From NCBI GenBank assembly GCA_003477405.1, contig QUDE01000015.1, forward strand, positions 1 through 14,354: a DNA stretch of 14,354 nucleotides. The letters run 5' to 3'. The translations under genes and the position numbers were made by a program. Positions 6,065 through 12,179 of the stretch are shown here, piece by piece. This DNA comes from Ruminococcaceae bacterium AM07-15 (GTDB lineage Bacteria; Bacillota; Clostridia; Oscillospirales; Butyricicoccaceae). Within the stretch, counting starts at the first letter, position 1; the number at the start of each line of letters is the position of its first letter. Below the pieces are notes generated by a model that was not told the DNA's origin, searched no databases, and saw only the letters and a list, made by a program, of their open reading frames with translations.

Positions 6065-7615
6065 TTGAAGAAACGGACACGGCTGGGGGCGTTTTTCTGT
6101 GCCCTGAGCCTGAGTCTTGCCATGCTGGCGGGGTGCGGAAACCAGACGGAGCCGTCGCTGCCGGCCCAGGCCGGCGAGCCGGAGGAGCCTGCATCCCCGG
6201 AAGACAGCATCGTCATCGCCACCATGAGCGAGCCGCCTTCTCTGTCGCCCACCGGCCATAGCTCGGTGGCGGGGGATTACATGAACCTGCTCACTTACAG
6301 CACCCTTTTCCGCCTGGATATGGAGATGAACCCCCAGCCCCATCTGGTGGAGGAATATGAAGCGGTGAACGATACCCTGTGGCGGTTCAAACTGCGGGAA
6401 GGGGTGCAATTCCACGACGGCACTACCCTGACGGCCCGGGATGTGAAGGCCTCTTTGGATTGGGCCAAGTCCTTTCCCCAGGTGAAGCGGTATACCGACA
6501 GCGTCCAGGAAGTGCAGGTGGTGGACGAATACACCTTTGAGATCAAAACCGCCTGGCCCTCGGCCACACTCATCACCGATCTCAGCTTTCACGCCAATTC
6601 CATCCTGCCCAAGCACCTCATTGACAGCGGCAACGACTTCAGCAAAAACCCGGTGGGCAGCGGCCCTTACCGGTTCCGCACCTGGGTGCTGGGGGACCGG
6701 CTGGAGTTTGAGGCCTTTTCCGATTATTTCCTGGGTGAACCGGCCATCTCGTATATGGTCTGGAAGATCATCCCGGAAGGGGAGGAGCGCACCGCGGCCC
6801 TGGAAAATGGGGATGTGGACTTCCTCATGGATGTGGAGAACACCGATTACCAGCGCCTGACCCAGAATGAGGGGATCGAAGTCACCGAGTTTCTGTCCAC
6901 CGGCCCCACCTGGCTGATGCTGAACAACGAAGTGGCCGGTCTGGATAACATCTGGGTGCGCCGGGCCATCAACGCCGCCATCGACCGGGAAGCGGTGATC
7001 GCTCAGGCTCTGGGCGGGCTGGGCCAGGCGGCCATCGGCCAGGCCCCCTTCAATCTGCCGGGTTACAGCCAGGAGAACGCCCAGGGGTATGACCTTCCGC
7101 TGGCCCGGGAGTATCTGGAGCGGTCCGGGGTGGAGGCCCAGGACATCGGGCTGAGCATCATCTGTTCCAGCGATACCAAACGCCGGGCGGCCCAGGTGAT
7201 CGTGCAGAACCTGGCGGAGATCGGCATTGAGGCCAAGGTGGAGAGCATGGATCTGGCCACCTATCTGGCCACCACCACCCAGGGCAATTATTCCGGGGCC
7301 ATCGGCGGCTACACCACCAGCACCATGCTGGGGTATATGACGGCGGTGTTTCACTCCAAGTCCATCGGTTCCACCAACAAGACGCTGCTGCGCAATGATG
7401 AGCTGGACGCATTGATCGACCAGGCCCAGGAGACCACCGACCGGGCGCAGCGGATTGCTATTCTGGAGCAGGCCTGTGCTTTGGCCAACAGTCTTTGCAC
7501 CCAGGCGCCCCTGTATCAGCCGGTGGAGCTGCGGGCTTACAAGAAGGGGCTGCAAGGGGTGGAGGTAAACCCCAGCGGCAAGCTGTATTTTGAAAACATT
7601 TCCTGGGCGGGGTGA
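6065..7615 (+). CDS. ABC transporter solute-binding lipoprotein, family 5 (peptide/nickel type)
   Basis: This 516-residue extracellular lipoprotein should capture a peptide, nickel chelate or similar solute for an ABC importer. The TTG start at 6065 follows a purine-rich site (GGAGAGGGGAGAG, 6048-6060) and gives a proper signal: KKR, then a hydrophobic stretch, then lipobox LAGC with Cys24 as the lipidation site. The mature part has the SBP family 5 layout: SIVIATMSEPPSLSP, LREGVQFHDGTTLTARDV, NPVGSGPYRF (195-204) and VRRAINAAIDREAVI. No permease or ATPase genes are adjacent, so it is an orphan whose partner lies elsewhere. It has its own strong promoter. The TGA stop is exactly the 3-base loop of a repeat palindrome (7607-7621). 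Ligand identity is unknown. Confidence 0.92.
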   Translation: MKKRTRLGAFFCALSLSLAMLAGCGNQTEPSLPAQAGEPEEPASPEDSIVIATMSEPPSLSPTGHSSVAGDYMNLLTYSTLFRLDMEMNPQPHLVEEYEAVNDTLWRFKLREGVQFHDGTTLTARDVKASLDWAKSFPQVKRYTDSVQEVQVVDEYTFEIKTAWPSATLITDLSFHANSILPKHLIDSGNDFSKNPVGSGPYRFRTWVLGDRLEFEAFSDYFLGEPAISYMVWKIIPEGEERTAALENGDVDFLMDVENTDYQRLTQNEGIEVTEFLSTGPTWLMLNNEVAGLDNIWVRRAINAAIDREAVIAQALGGLGQAAIGQAPFNLPGYSQENAQGYDLPLAREYLERSGVEAQDIGLSIICSSDTKRRAAQVIVQNLAEIGIEAKVESMDLATYLATTTQGNYSGAIGGYTTSTMLGYMTAVFHSKSIGSTNKTLLRNDELDALIDQAQETTDRAQRIAILEQACALANSLCTQAPLYQPVELRAYKKGLQGVEVNPSGKLYFENISWAG

Positions 7616-7710
7616 CCCCGCTGTCATACTGCGCTGCCGCGCTGGGCAATCGAACTGAGGCCGGTTGTGTTTGCCTGGGCAAAGAAAGTGTGGCCGTCCG
7701 GCCACCGGAC
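7607..7710. repeat. Palindrome-ended repeat element, 104 bp, overlapping a stop codon
   Basis: The left palindrome GCGGGG-TGA-CCCCGC (7607-7621) uses the lipoprotein gene's stop codon as its loop and is followed by TGTCATACTGCGCTGCCGCG. The right end is AGTGTGGCC followed by GTCCGG-CCA-CCGGAC (7696-7710). The interior matches other copies (GGGCAATCGAAC, GGGCAAAGAAAG). Confidence 0.85.
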
Positions 7711-7862
7711 CCAGCGTGACGCTGGACCCATACTCTCCCCGGCTGTATGCGTTGCTTGGCCCGGGTGCTCCGGCTTCGCCGGAAGGGGCCGGGTTGCAGT
7801 CCTGGCCGGTTGCTGGTTGTATTTGTCCAGGCAAAGAGAGTATGGCCGTCCCGACACGGGAC
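7711..7862. repeat. Palindrome-ended repeat element, long form of 152 bp
   Basis: The left palindrome CCAGCG-TGA-CGCTGG directly abuts the previous element and is followed by ACCCATACTCTCCCCGGCTG. The right end is AGTATGGCC followed by GTCCCG-ACA-CGGGAC (7848-7862). The interior has a CTCCGGCTTCGCCGG hairpin, as in the copy at 55-332. Confidence 0.85.
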
Positions 7863-7879
7863 CGAAGAGAGGAACGGCA

Positions 7880-8020
7880 GCGGGGCCACCCCGCCCCCCT
7901 TGTGCAAAGGGGGGACAGACCGCTGAAGGCGGTCAGGGGGGATTGTGAAGCCGGTTGCATTGTTTGGCCTGGTTCTGTGACTGGGTGCGGGAGCACAATA
8001 CGACGGCCCAGGCACTGGGC
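7880..8020. repeat. Second repeat subtype with C-run hairpin
   Basis: It starts with the palindrome GCGGGG-CCA-CCCCGC (7880-7894). A CCCCCC/GGGGGG hairpin around TTGTGCAAA follows, then ACCGC/GCGGT and GGGGGGATTGTGAAGCCGG. It ends with GCCCAG-GCA-CTGGGC (8006-8020), whose stem extends to 10 bp with GACG and CGTC. The part 7936-8000 is an inverted, diverged copy of 13694-13765. Confidence 0.7.
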
Positions 8021-8045
8021 CGTCATCAGGAAGGAATAAGCGAAT

Positions 8046-8783
8046 ATGGAAGCATTGAAAGAACAACTGAAAGAGATTCTTTGCCGGGAAGGGGCGGAAA
8101 AATGGGGCGTAGCCGATTTTTCTGCCCTTTTGCCTTATGGTTTTCCCCGGGGGGTGTCGGTGGCGGTGAGTCTGCCCCGGCACATGGTGGAGGAGCTGAA
8201 AGAAGGCCCCACCCGGGAATACTATTATTTATATAAGGAGCTGAACGCACGGCTGGACCGGATCATCACCGCCGGGGCCCGGTTCCTGGAGGGCATGGGC
8301 TATGAGAGCCGGGCCATCACCAGCGATCATACCGAGTTTATCGATCCGTACCGCTCGGTGCTGCCACACAAGACGGCGGCCCGGCTGGCCGGGCTGGGGC
8401 GCATCGGCAAAAACGGCCTGCTCATCACCCCGGAATATGGGGCGGCGATGCGTCTTTCCACTCTTCTGACCAAGGCGCCCCTGACACCGGACAAACCCCT
8501 GGAGGGAGACCCCTGCGGGGATTGCCGCCTGTGCGCTGAGATTTGCCCGGCCGGGGCTTTGCACGGGGAGAGCTGGACGGAGGGGAAGGACCGGGATGAG
8601 ATCCTGGATGCTCCCACTTGCTTTGCCTGCCAGAAGGAGCAGATGATGTCCCGCTTTGGTCTGGACAGCGATCTCTGCGGCCGCTGCTTTGCCATGTGCC
8701 CCCACACTAGGCGGAGTGCCTCCGCTCCCATACTGCGCTCCCGGTCCGGTAGTCCGGACAGCCATACTGCGCTACCGCGCTAG
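8046..8783 (+). CDS. Short QueG-like two-[4Fe-4S] iron-sulfur protein with repeat-encoded tail
   Basis: This 245-residue cytosolic protein is related to epoxyqueuosine reductase (COG1600) but much shorter than true QueG. HKTAARLAGLGRIGKNGLL is the characteristic family segment. The first cluster motif is C157-x2-C160-x2-C163-x3-C167-P. The second set is C192, C195, C211, C214 and C218-P. This is a two-[4Fe-4S] ferredoxin-like arrangement for electron transfer. The substrate of the short form is unknown to me, so queuosine synthesis should not be assumed. AGGAAGGA (8028-8035) lies about 10 bases before the ATG. From about residue 222, after CPHT, the reading frame enters a repeat element (8711 onward), so the last 24 residues are repeat-encoded and the native C-terminus seems to have been replaced. 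Confidence 0.8.
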   Translation: MEALKEQLKEILCREGAEKWGVADFSALLPYGFPRGVSVAVSLPRHMVEELKEGPTREYYYLYKELNARLDRIITAGARFLEGMGYESRAITSDHTEFIDPYRSVLPHKTAARLAGLGRIGKNGLLITPEYGAAMRLSTLLTKAPLTPDKPLEGDPCGDCRLCAEICPAGALHGESWTEGKDRDEILDAPTCFACQKEQMMSRFGLDSDLCGRCFAMCPHTRRSASAPILRSRSGSPDSHTALPR

Positions 8784-8800
8784 GCAATAGAACCAAGCTC
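8711..8800. repeat. Two nested left-end fragments of the repeat element
   Basis: GCGGAG-TGC-CTCCGC (8711-8725) is followed by TCCCATACTGCGCTCCCG, which is interrupted by a second palindrome, GTCCGG-TAGT-CCGGAC (8744-8759). A second left end follows (AGCCATACTGCGCTACCGCG, then AGGCAATAGAACC). No right end is present; an intrinsic terminator begins at once. The fragments overlap the coding end of the QueG-like gene. Confidence 0.8.
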
Positions 8801-8804
8801 AGGA

Positions 8805-8831
8805 AAAAGGCTCCCTTCGGGGAGCCTTTTC
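8805..8831 (+). terminator. Intrinsic terminator of the QueG-like gene
   Basis: GGCTCCC (8809-8815) and GGGAGCC (8820-8826) pair around a TTCG tetraloop, with A-tract and T-tract flanks extending the stem by 4 bp. It can work in both directions. Confidence 0.85.
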
Positions 8832-8841
8832 TGCGCACTTG

Positions 8842-8931
8842 GCGGAGTGCCTCCGCTCCCATACTGCGCTCCCGCGCTTGGCAGGCCCGATGCAGAAAGG
8901 CAAAGAAAGTATGGCCGTGGCGGCTCGCCAC
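8842..8931. repeat. Palindrome-ended repeat element, 90 bp
   Basis: The left end is GCGGAG-TGC-CTCCGC followed by TCCCATACTGCGCTCCCGCG. The right end is AGTATGGCC followed by GTGGCG-GCT-CGCCAC (8917-8931). The interior is shorter than in the 104-bp copies. Confidence 0.85.
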
Positions 8932-9005
8932 CCAGCGTCACGCTGGGTCCGGTGGCCGGACGGGCCCAGTGCCTGGGCGGTCATTCCTTTCTTTGCTCAG
9001 GCAAA
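8932..9005. repeat. Run of three more end palindromes plus an element fragment
   Basis: Directly after the previous element come CCAGCG-TCA-CGCTGG (8932-8946), GTCCGG-TGG-CCGGAC (8947-8961) and, after two bases, GCCCAG-TGC-CTGGGC (8964-8978). The last is followed by GGTCATTCCTTTCTTTGCTC, a degraded element interior. Confidence 0.8.
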
Positions 9006-9073
9006 TACAACCGCCATGGTTATTCTGCGGCACTTGGCCCCGGCAGGGACCCCCGCCTGGGGCGCGAAAAAGG

Positions 9074-9100
9074 TCGGGGAAAAACTTAGTTTTTCCCCGA
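9074..9100. other. Perfect 11-bp hairpin
   Basis: TCGGGGAAAAA pairs with TTTTTCCCCGA around CTTAG, just before the family B repeat. It resembles a bidirectional terminator without a clear T run after the stem. Confidence 0.4.
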
Positions 9101-9108
9101 GAGCCAGA

Positions 9109-9167
9109 GGCGGCGTCACCTACCGTCCTGATGGTTATTTTGCCGAAGGGCAAAATAACACGCCGCC
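9109..9167. repeat. 59-bp hairpin repeat, family B copy 2
   Basis: This copy is nearly identical to 5016-5074. The outer stem is GGCGGCGT with ACGCCGCC; the inner hairpin is GTTATTTTGCC with GGCAAAATAAC. Confidence 0.85.
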
Positions 9168-9169
9168 AA

Positions 9170-9199
9170 TGCCGGAAATTCCTTTCAGAATTTCCGGCA
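9170..9199. other. 12-bp hairpin between two repeat families
   Basis: TGCCGGAAATTC (9170-9181) pairs perfectly with GAATTTCCGGCA (9188-9199). It lies exactly between the family B and family C repeats. Confidence 0.5.
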
Positions 9200-9229
9200 G
9201 CCTTTGCCGCAGCAAAGGCTCTGGCTCTT
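9197..9229 (+). repeat. Hairpin repeat, family C copy 2
   Basis: GCCTTTGC (9200-9207) pairs with GCAAAGGC (9212-9219) around CGCA, followed by TCTGGCTCT. Compared with the copy at 5941 one T-A pair replaces a C-G pair, preserving the stem. It ends 7 bases before the promoter at 9236. Confidence 0.8.
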
Positions 9230-9235
9230 AGCATA

Positions 9236-9264
9236 TTGTTATCCTTTGCCAGGTGTGTTATGAT
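9236..9264 (+). promoter_or_regulatory. Promoter of membrane protein pair
   Basis: TTGTTA (9236-9241) and TATGAT (9259-9264) are 17 bp apart, with an extended TGT before the -10. It places the transcript start near 9271 and rules out the in-frame start at 9253. Confidence 0.75.
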
Positions 9265-9294
9265 AGGGAAAACGACGAAAGAGAGGTTTTTGTG

Positions 9295-10329
9295 ATGGTA
9301 TTCATCATTGTGATGGTTTCCCTGGTGCTGGCCGGGGTGATATCCACGGCGTGGCTGCGGGTGTTTGACCAGCCCAAACGGAAGGAGGACGGGAGGATTC
9401 CGCCCTGGGTGACGCTCTATTATCTGGTGGTGGGCCTGGCCCTTACCATTTTTATAGGTGCGGTTCTGACTTCCAGCTTCCATACCCGTACCAATATGGG
9501 TATCCTGTCCAATCCCATGCTGTATCTGTACAGCCTGCGGGACCGGTGGACGATGATGGTGGACGGCGGAGGGATGTTTGCTCTCCTGGCTCCCTGCGGC
9601 CTGGCGGTGCTGCTTCTGACTTTGGTGGTGTGCGCGGTCAAGCTGATCGGGATGCGCCTGAAAAAACAGCAGGCGGCCTCTTCCATCTGGTGGAGCTTTT
9701 TCATCAGCCTGGGCCTGCTTCTTTTCAATCTGGGCTATGCTTCCTTCCTGGAGCTTTCCTTTGTTCTGCTGCCAGTGCTGCTATGTTGCGTCATCATCCG
9801 TCTGGTGTGGCGGCGGGCGAAGAAGCTGCCCATGCCCAGCTTCATGTGGGTGAGCCTGGTGCTCTTTGTGCTGCTGGGGGCGGGCTTTGTCACCACCGCC
9901 GATCAGTTCAACATCGTGGTGCGCAAGGAAAATTACATCACCGACATCACCTATAAATATAATAAGGACGGCACCATCCGCCACGATGAGGACGGCAACA
10001 AGGAGCTCAAGACCTCCTGGGGCCAGCGGACGGTGCAGGGACATGGCATGAACCCCACGCCCCTGTTTTTCGCCCTGGGCTGCTATGTCTGCCTGATTTA
10101 TAACCTGCGGGGCACCGGGAAAACGGCCGCCGAAGCCAAGGCTCTGAGAGAAGCGGCTGCGGCTGCGGCCAAGACCGGAACCAAGACCACCGCCAAGACG
10201 GGCACCAAGACCACAGCCAAGGCTCCGGCGAAATCCAAACTGCCTTCGGCCGGAGAGCAGGAGAAGGCCCGGCGGGCCGCCATGAAAAAGGCCCAGGAGC
10301 AGGAAAAGGACGAAAAGGACGAAAGGTAG
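9295..10329 (+). CDS. Unknown multi-pass membrane protein with Lys/Ala/Thr-rich tail
   Basis: I do not recognise a family for this 344-residue protein. Hydrophobic segments lie near 2-20, 38-58, 94-118, 132-150, 153-172, 183-203 and 255-271. A hydrophilic loop (204-250) contains tyrosine- and charge-rich sequence. The C-terminus (288-344) is a basic, low-complexity tail with two exact TGTKTTAK repeats (294-301, 302-309) and then a highly charged end, suggesting nucleic-acid or surface contact, which is inference. The ATG at 9295 has GAGAGG (9281-9286) 8 bases upstream; GTG at 9292 is possible. A paralog starts 12 bases downstream, sharing STAWLR(V/I)F and QPK, so the two are one operon that arose by duplication. 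Confidence 0.75.
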   Translation: MVFIIVMVSLVLAGVISTAWLRVFDQPKRKEDGRIPPWVTLYYLVVGLALTIFIGAVLTSSFHTRTNMGILSNPMLYLYSLRDRWTMMVDGGGMFALLAPCGLAVLLLTLVVCAVKLIGMRLKKQQAASSIWWSFFISLGLLLFNLGYASFLELSFVLLPVLLCCVIIRLVWRRAKKLPMPSFMWVSLVLFVLLGAGFVTTADQFNIVVRKENYITDITYKYNKDGTIRHDEDGNKELKTSWGQRTVQGHGMNPTPLFFALGCYVCLIYNLRGTGKTAAEAKALREAAAAAAKTGTKTTAKTGTKTTAKAPAKSKLPSAGEQEKARRAAMKKAQEQEKDEKDER

Positions 10330-10341
10330 GTTGTTTCTGTT

Positions 10342-10779
10342 ATGAAGGTCATCCTGGGAATCCTGATCGCATTGCTGGTACTGATTATCGGAGCGCTGGC
10401 CGGAGTGGTGTCCACCGCATGGCTGCGGATCTTCGGCCAGCCGAAAAAAGGGGAGGACGGCAAGCGGCCCGGCTGGGTGACGCCCTATTACCTGGTGAGC
10501 ATTCTGCTGCTGACCGCACTCATGGCTGCTCTGGCCTTCCGTTATTCCGCCGTGCCTTTCCGCATGAGCGGCATCCTTTCCCAGCCCCAGGCCTATTTTT
10601 CCGGCCTTCTGGAATGGCTGAAACTGTGGGTATGGCCGGGGCCTGTGGGCATTCTGGCGCTGTGCGGCCCAGTGCCTGGGCGGCCATACTCTCTTTGCCC
10701 TAATGGACACAACCAGCCTAAGTTCTATTGCCCAGCGCGGCAGCGCAGTATGGCCGTCCCGACACGGGACCGGGAATAA
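10342..10779 (+). CDS. Truncated paralog of the preceding membrane protein, ending in a repeat
   Basis: This 145-residue ORF resembles the N-terminal third of the upstream gene: a membrane segment, then STAWLRIFGQPK, a charged ED stretch, GWVTPYYLV, a second membrane segment, GILSQP and a third hydrophobic start. At residue 109-110 (base 10667) the frame runs into a 104-bp repeat element, and the last 36 residues, including the stop, come from the repeat and bases just after it. The upstream paralog continues for over 200 more residues, so this copy is probably 3'-truncated by insertion or deletion at the repeat. It may be a pseudogene or a short membrane protein. No clear ribosome binding site apart from AGGTAGG overlapping the previous stop. 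Confidence 0.65.
   Translation: MKVILGILIALLVLIIGALAGVVSTAWLRIFGQPKKGEDGKRPGWVTPYYLVSILLLTALMAALAFRYSAVPFRMSGILSQPQAYFSGLLEWLKLWVWPGPVGILALCGPVPGRPYSLCPNGHNQPKFYCPARQRSMAVPTRDRE
10667..10770. repeat. Palindrome-ended repeat element, 104 bp, inside a reading frame
   Basis: The first end is GCCCAG-TGC-CTGGGC followed by GGCCATACTCTCTTTGCC. The other end is GCGCAGTATGGCC followed by GTCCCG-ACA-CGGGAC (10756-10770). The interior is in reverse orientation compared with 7607-7710 (GTTCTATTGCCCAGCGCGG is the inverse of the common left body). Confidence 0.85.
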
Positions 10780-10786
10780 GTTTCTC

Positions 10787-10811
10787 CTTTCCTGCGTAAG
10801 ATGCAGGGAAG
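10787..10811 (+). promoter_or_regulatory. Leader hairpin next to the YlmC/YmxH ribosome binding site
   Basis: CTTTCCTGC pairs with GCAGGGAAG (one wobble), and upstream CTCC could extend pairing into the GGAG of the ribosome binding site. It may modulate translation; this is weak inference. Confidence 0.3.
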
Positions 10812-10822
10812 GGGGGAGAAGG

Positions 10823-11119
10823 ATGGAAAAAAGCTGCCGTTTGTTCGACCTGGGGGACAAGGAAGTCATCGACCTTCAGAGCGGTGCCCGGCTGGGCTAT
10901 ATCTATGACGCCGAGATCGATCTGGAAACCGGCCAGATCCGCTCTTTTTTCACCCCGGGAAGGGCTCGCTTCTTCGGCCTGCTGGGCCGGGAAGAGGACG
11001 CCTGCATCCCCTGGGAGAATGTGGAGAAAATCGGCGACGACATCATCCTGGTGCGCCGCCTGCCTGTCCTGCCGTCGCTGCCGCCGTCCCGCCGGAGCGG
11101 CCATCGCCGTAGGTTCTAG
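10823..11119 (+). CDS. YlmC/YmxH family sporulation-associated PRC-barrel protein
   Basis: This 98-residue cytosolic protein belongs to a small beta-rich family common in endospore formers, whose exact role is not settled. Family features seen are RLFDLGDKEVIDLQSGARLG (6-25), the DAEIDLETGQI segment, and IPWENVEKIGDDIILV (62-77). The C-terminus after residue 80 is Pro/Arg-rich and not conserved in the family. The ATG at 10823 is chosen because GGGGGGAG lies just upstream (10811-10818); the frame extends upstream only by running into the repeat. The protein ends about 20 bases before the rpsB promoter. It points to a spore-forming Clostridia host. Confidence 0.85.
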   Translation: MEKSCRLFDLGDKEVIDLQSGARLGYIYDAEIDLETGQIRSFFTPGRARFFGLLGREEDACIPWENVEKIGDDIILVRRLPVLPSLPPSRRSGHRRRF

Positions 11120-11138
11120 GGAAAAATGAAAAATTTTC

Positions 11139-11167
11139 TTGCAATTCTGGTCTCTTTGTGATATCCT
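11139..11167 (+). promoter_or_regulatory. Promoter of rpsB-tsf
   Basis: TTGCAA (11139-11144) and TATCCT (11162-11167) are 17 bp apart, with an extended TGA before the -10. It lies about 100 bases upstream of rpsB, leaving a structured leader. Confidence 0.65.
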
Positions 11168-11184
11168 AGTAAGGCTAAAACGCA

Positions 11185-11239
11185 CATTGCGTCTCCGGCG
11201 CCCGGTGCCCCGCGGGGCCGCGCCGAAGGGAGCGCAATG
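11185..11239 (+). ncRNA. Structured rpsB leader, candidate S2 autoregulatory element
   Basis: CATTGCG (11185-11191) pairs with CGCAATG (11233-11239). Inside, CGGCGC (11196-11201) pairs with GCGCCG (11220-11225), enclosing GCCCC/GGGGC. Ribosomal protein S2 is known to autoregulate rpsB operons through leader RNA in several bacteria; that this leader does so is inference. Confidence 0.5.
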
Positions 11240-11268
11240 GAGGGCAAACCAAAAGGAGGAAATTGAAA

Positions 11269-12069
11269 ATGGCAGTAATTTCTATGAAGCAGCTTCTGGA
11301 AGCCGGCGTCCATTTCGGCCACCAGACAAGAAGATGGAACCCCAAGATGGCGCAGTACATCTTCACCGAGAGAAACGGCATCTATATCATCGACCTGCAG
11401 AAGACAGTGAAAAAGCTGGAAGAGGCTTATTTCTTTGTCCGTGATGTGGCCGCCGCTGGGGACAGCGTCCTCTTCGTTGGCACCAAGAAGCAGGCTCAGG
11501 AAGCCGTGAAGGAAGAAGCCGAGCGCTGCGGCCAGTTCTATGTGAACGCCCGTTGGCTGGGCGGCATGCTGACAAACTTCAAGACCATGCGCCGCCGCAT
11601 CGACCGTCTGAATCAGCTGAAGAAGATGGAAGAGGACGGCACCTTCAACCTGCTTCCCAAGAAGGAAGTTGTCAAGCTGAAGCTGGAAATCGAAAAGCTG
11701 GAGAAATACCTGGGCGGCGTGAAGGAAATGAAGAAGCTGCCTGGCGCTCTGTTCGTCATCGATCCCCGGAAGGAAAAGAACGCCATCGCCGAAGCCCGCA
11801 AGCTGGGTGTGCCCATCGTGGCCATCGTGGACACCAACTGCGATCCCGATGAAGTGGATTATGTCATCCCCGGCAACGACGACGCTATCCGCGCTATCAA
11901 GCTGATCAGCCAGACCATGGCCAGCGCTGTGCTGGAAGGCCGTCAGGGCGAGCAGCTGGAAGTCACCGACGAGGCTGTCAAGGCCGAAGAGGGCGAAGTG
12001 GTGGACGAGACCCCCAGAGCTCCTCAGAAGAGAGCTTCCAAGACCGCTGAAGAGATCGCCAATCAGTAA
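11269..12069 (+). CDS. rpsB: 30S ribosomal protein S2
   Basis: This 266-residue small-subunit protein is required for late assembly of the 30S head-platform region and binds S1 where present. The start [20 protein letters not shown] and the segments [46 protein letters not shown] and [20 protein letters not shown] are unmistakable. The ATG at 11269 has AGGAGG (11254-11259) 9 bases upstream; an in-frame TTG two codons earlier lacks proper spacing. The C-terminal 40 residues are acidic and then basic, and variable as usual. It is followed by tsf, the conserved bacterial order. Confidence 0.98.
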   Translation: MAVISMKQLLEAGVHFGHQTRRWNPKMAQYIFTERNGIYIIDLQKTVKKLEEAYFFVRDVAAAGDSVLFVGTKKQAQEAVKEEAERCGQFYVNARWLGGMLTNFKTMRRRIDRLNQLKKMEEDGTFNLLPKKEVVKLKLEIEKLEKYLGGVKEMKKLPGALFVIDPRKEKNAIAEARKLGVPIVAIVDTNCDPDEVDYVIPGNDDAIRAIKLISQTMASAVLEGRQGEQLEVTDEAVKAEEGEVVDETPRAPQKRASKTAEEIANQ

Positions 12070-12083
12070 GAAATCATACTTTT

Positions 12084-12154
12084 CAGTTAAGCCCGCAACC
12101 ATGCGGGCTTAACTGGGGTGTTATACAGGATAGAACAGGGGAGAGATTCCCCTG
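12084..12154 (+). promoter_or_regulatory. Two hairpins between rpsB and tsf, probable attenuator or processing site
   Basis: A perfect 14-bp stem pairs 12084-12097 with 12102-12115 around ACCA. No T run follows, so it probably reduces rather than stops readthrough, or protects the rpsB 3' end. A second 7-bp hairpin (CAGGGGA 12136-12142 with TCCCCTG 12148-12154) precedes the tsf ribosome binding site. Confidence 0.6.
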
Positions 12155-12179
12155 GATACTAACTATGGAGGAATGAAAA

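Noticed and set aside
5996..8026. Long open frame on the minus strand (676 codons)
   Set aside because: It is antisense to the lipoprotein gene and repeats, has no ribosome binding site, and its composition (G, H, Q, P-rich) is typical of a shadow of a GC-rich gene.
7665..8039. Plus-strand open frames between the lipoprotein and QueG-like genes
   Set aside because: They translate repeat elements only and lack start signals.
9253..9294. Earlier ATG for the membrane protein
   Set aside because: It overlaps the predicted -10 region and has no ribosome binding site; 9295 has one.
10703..10822. Upstream extension of the YlmC/YmxH gene
   Set aside because: It translates repeat sequence; the family start and ribosome binding site fit the ATG at 10823.
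9781..10869. Minus-strand open frame opposite the membrane genes
   Set aside because: Low-complexity Gly/His/Gln antisense product that also crosses the repeat element.
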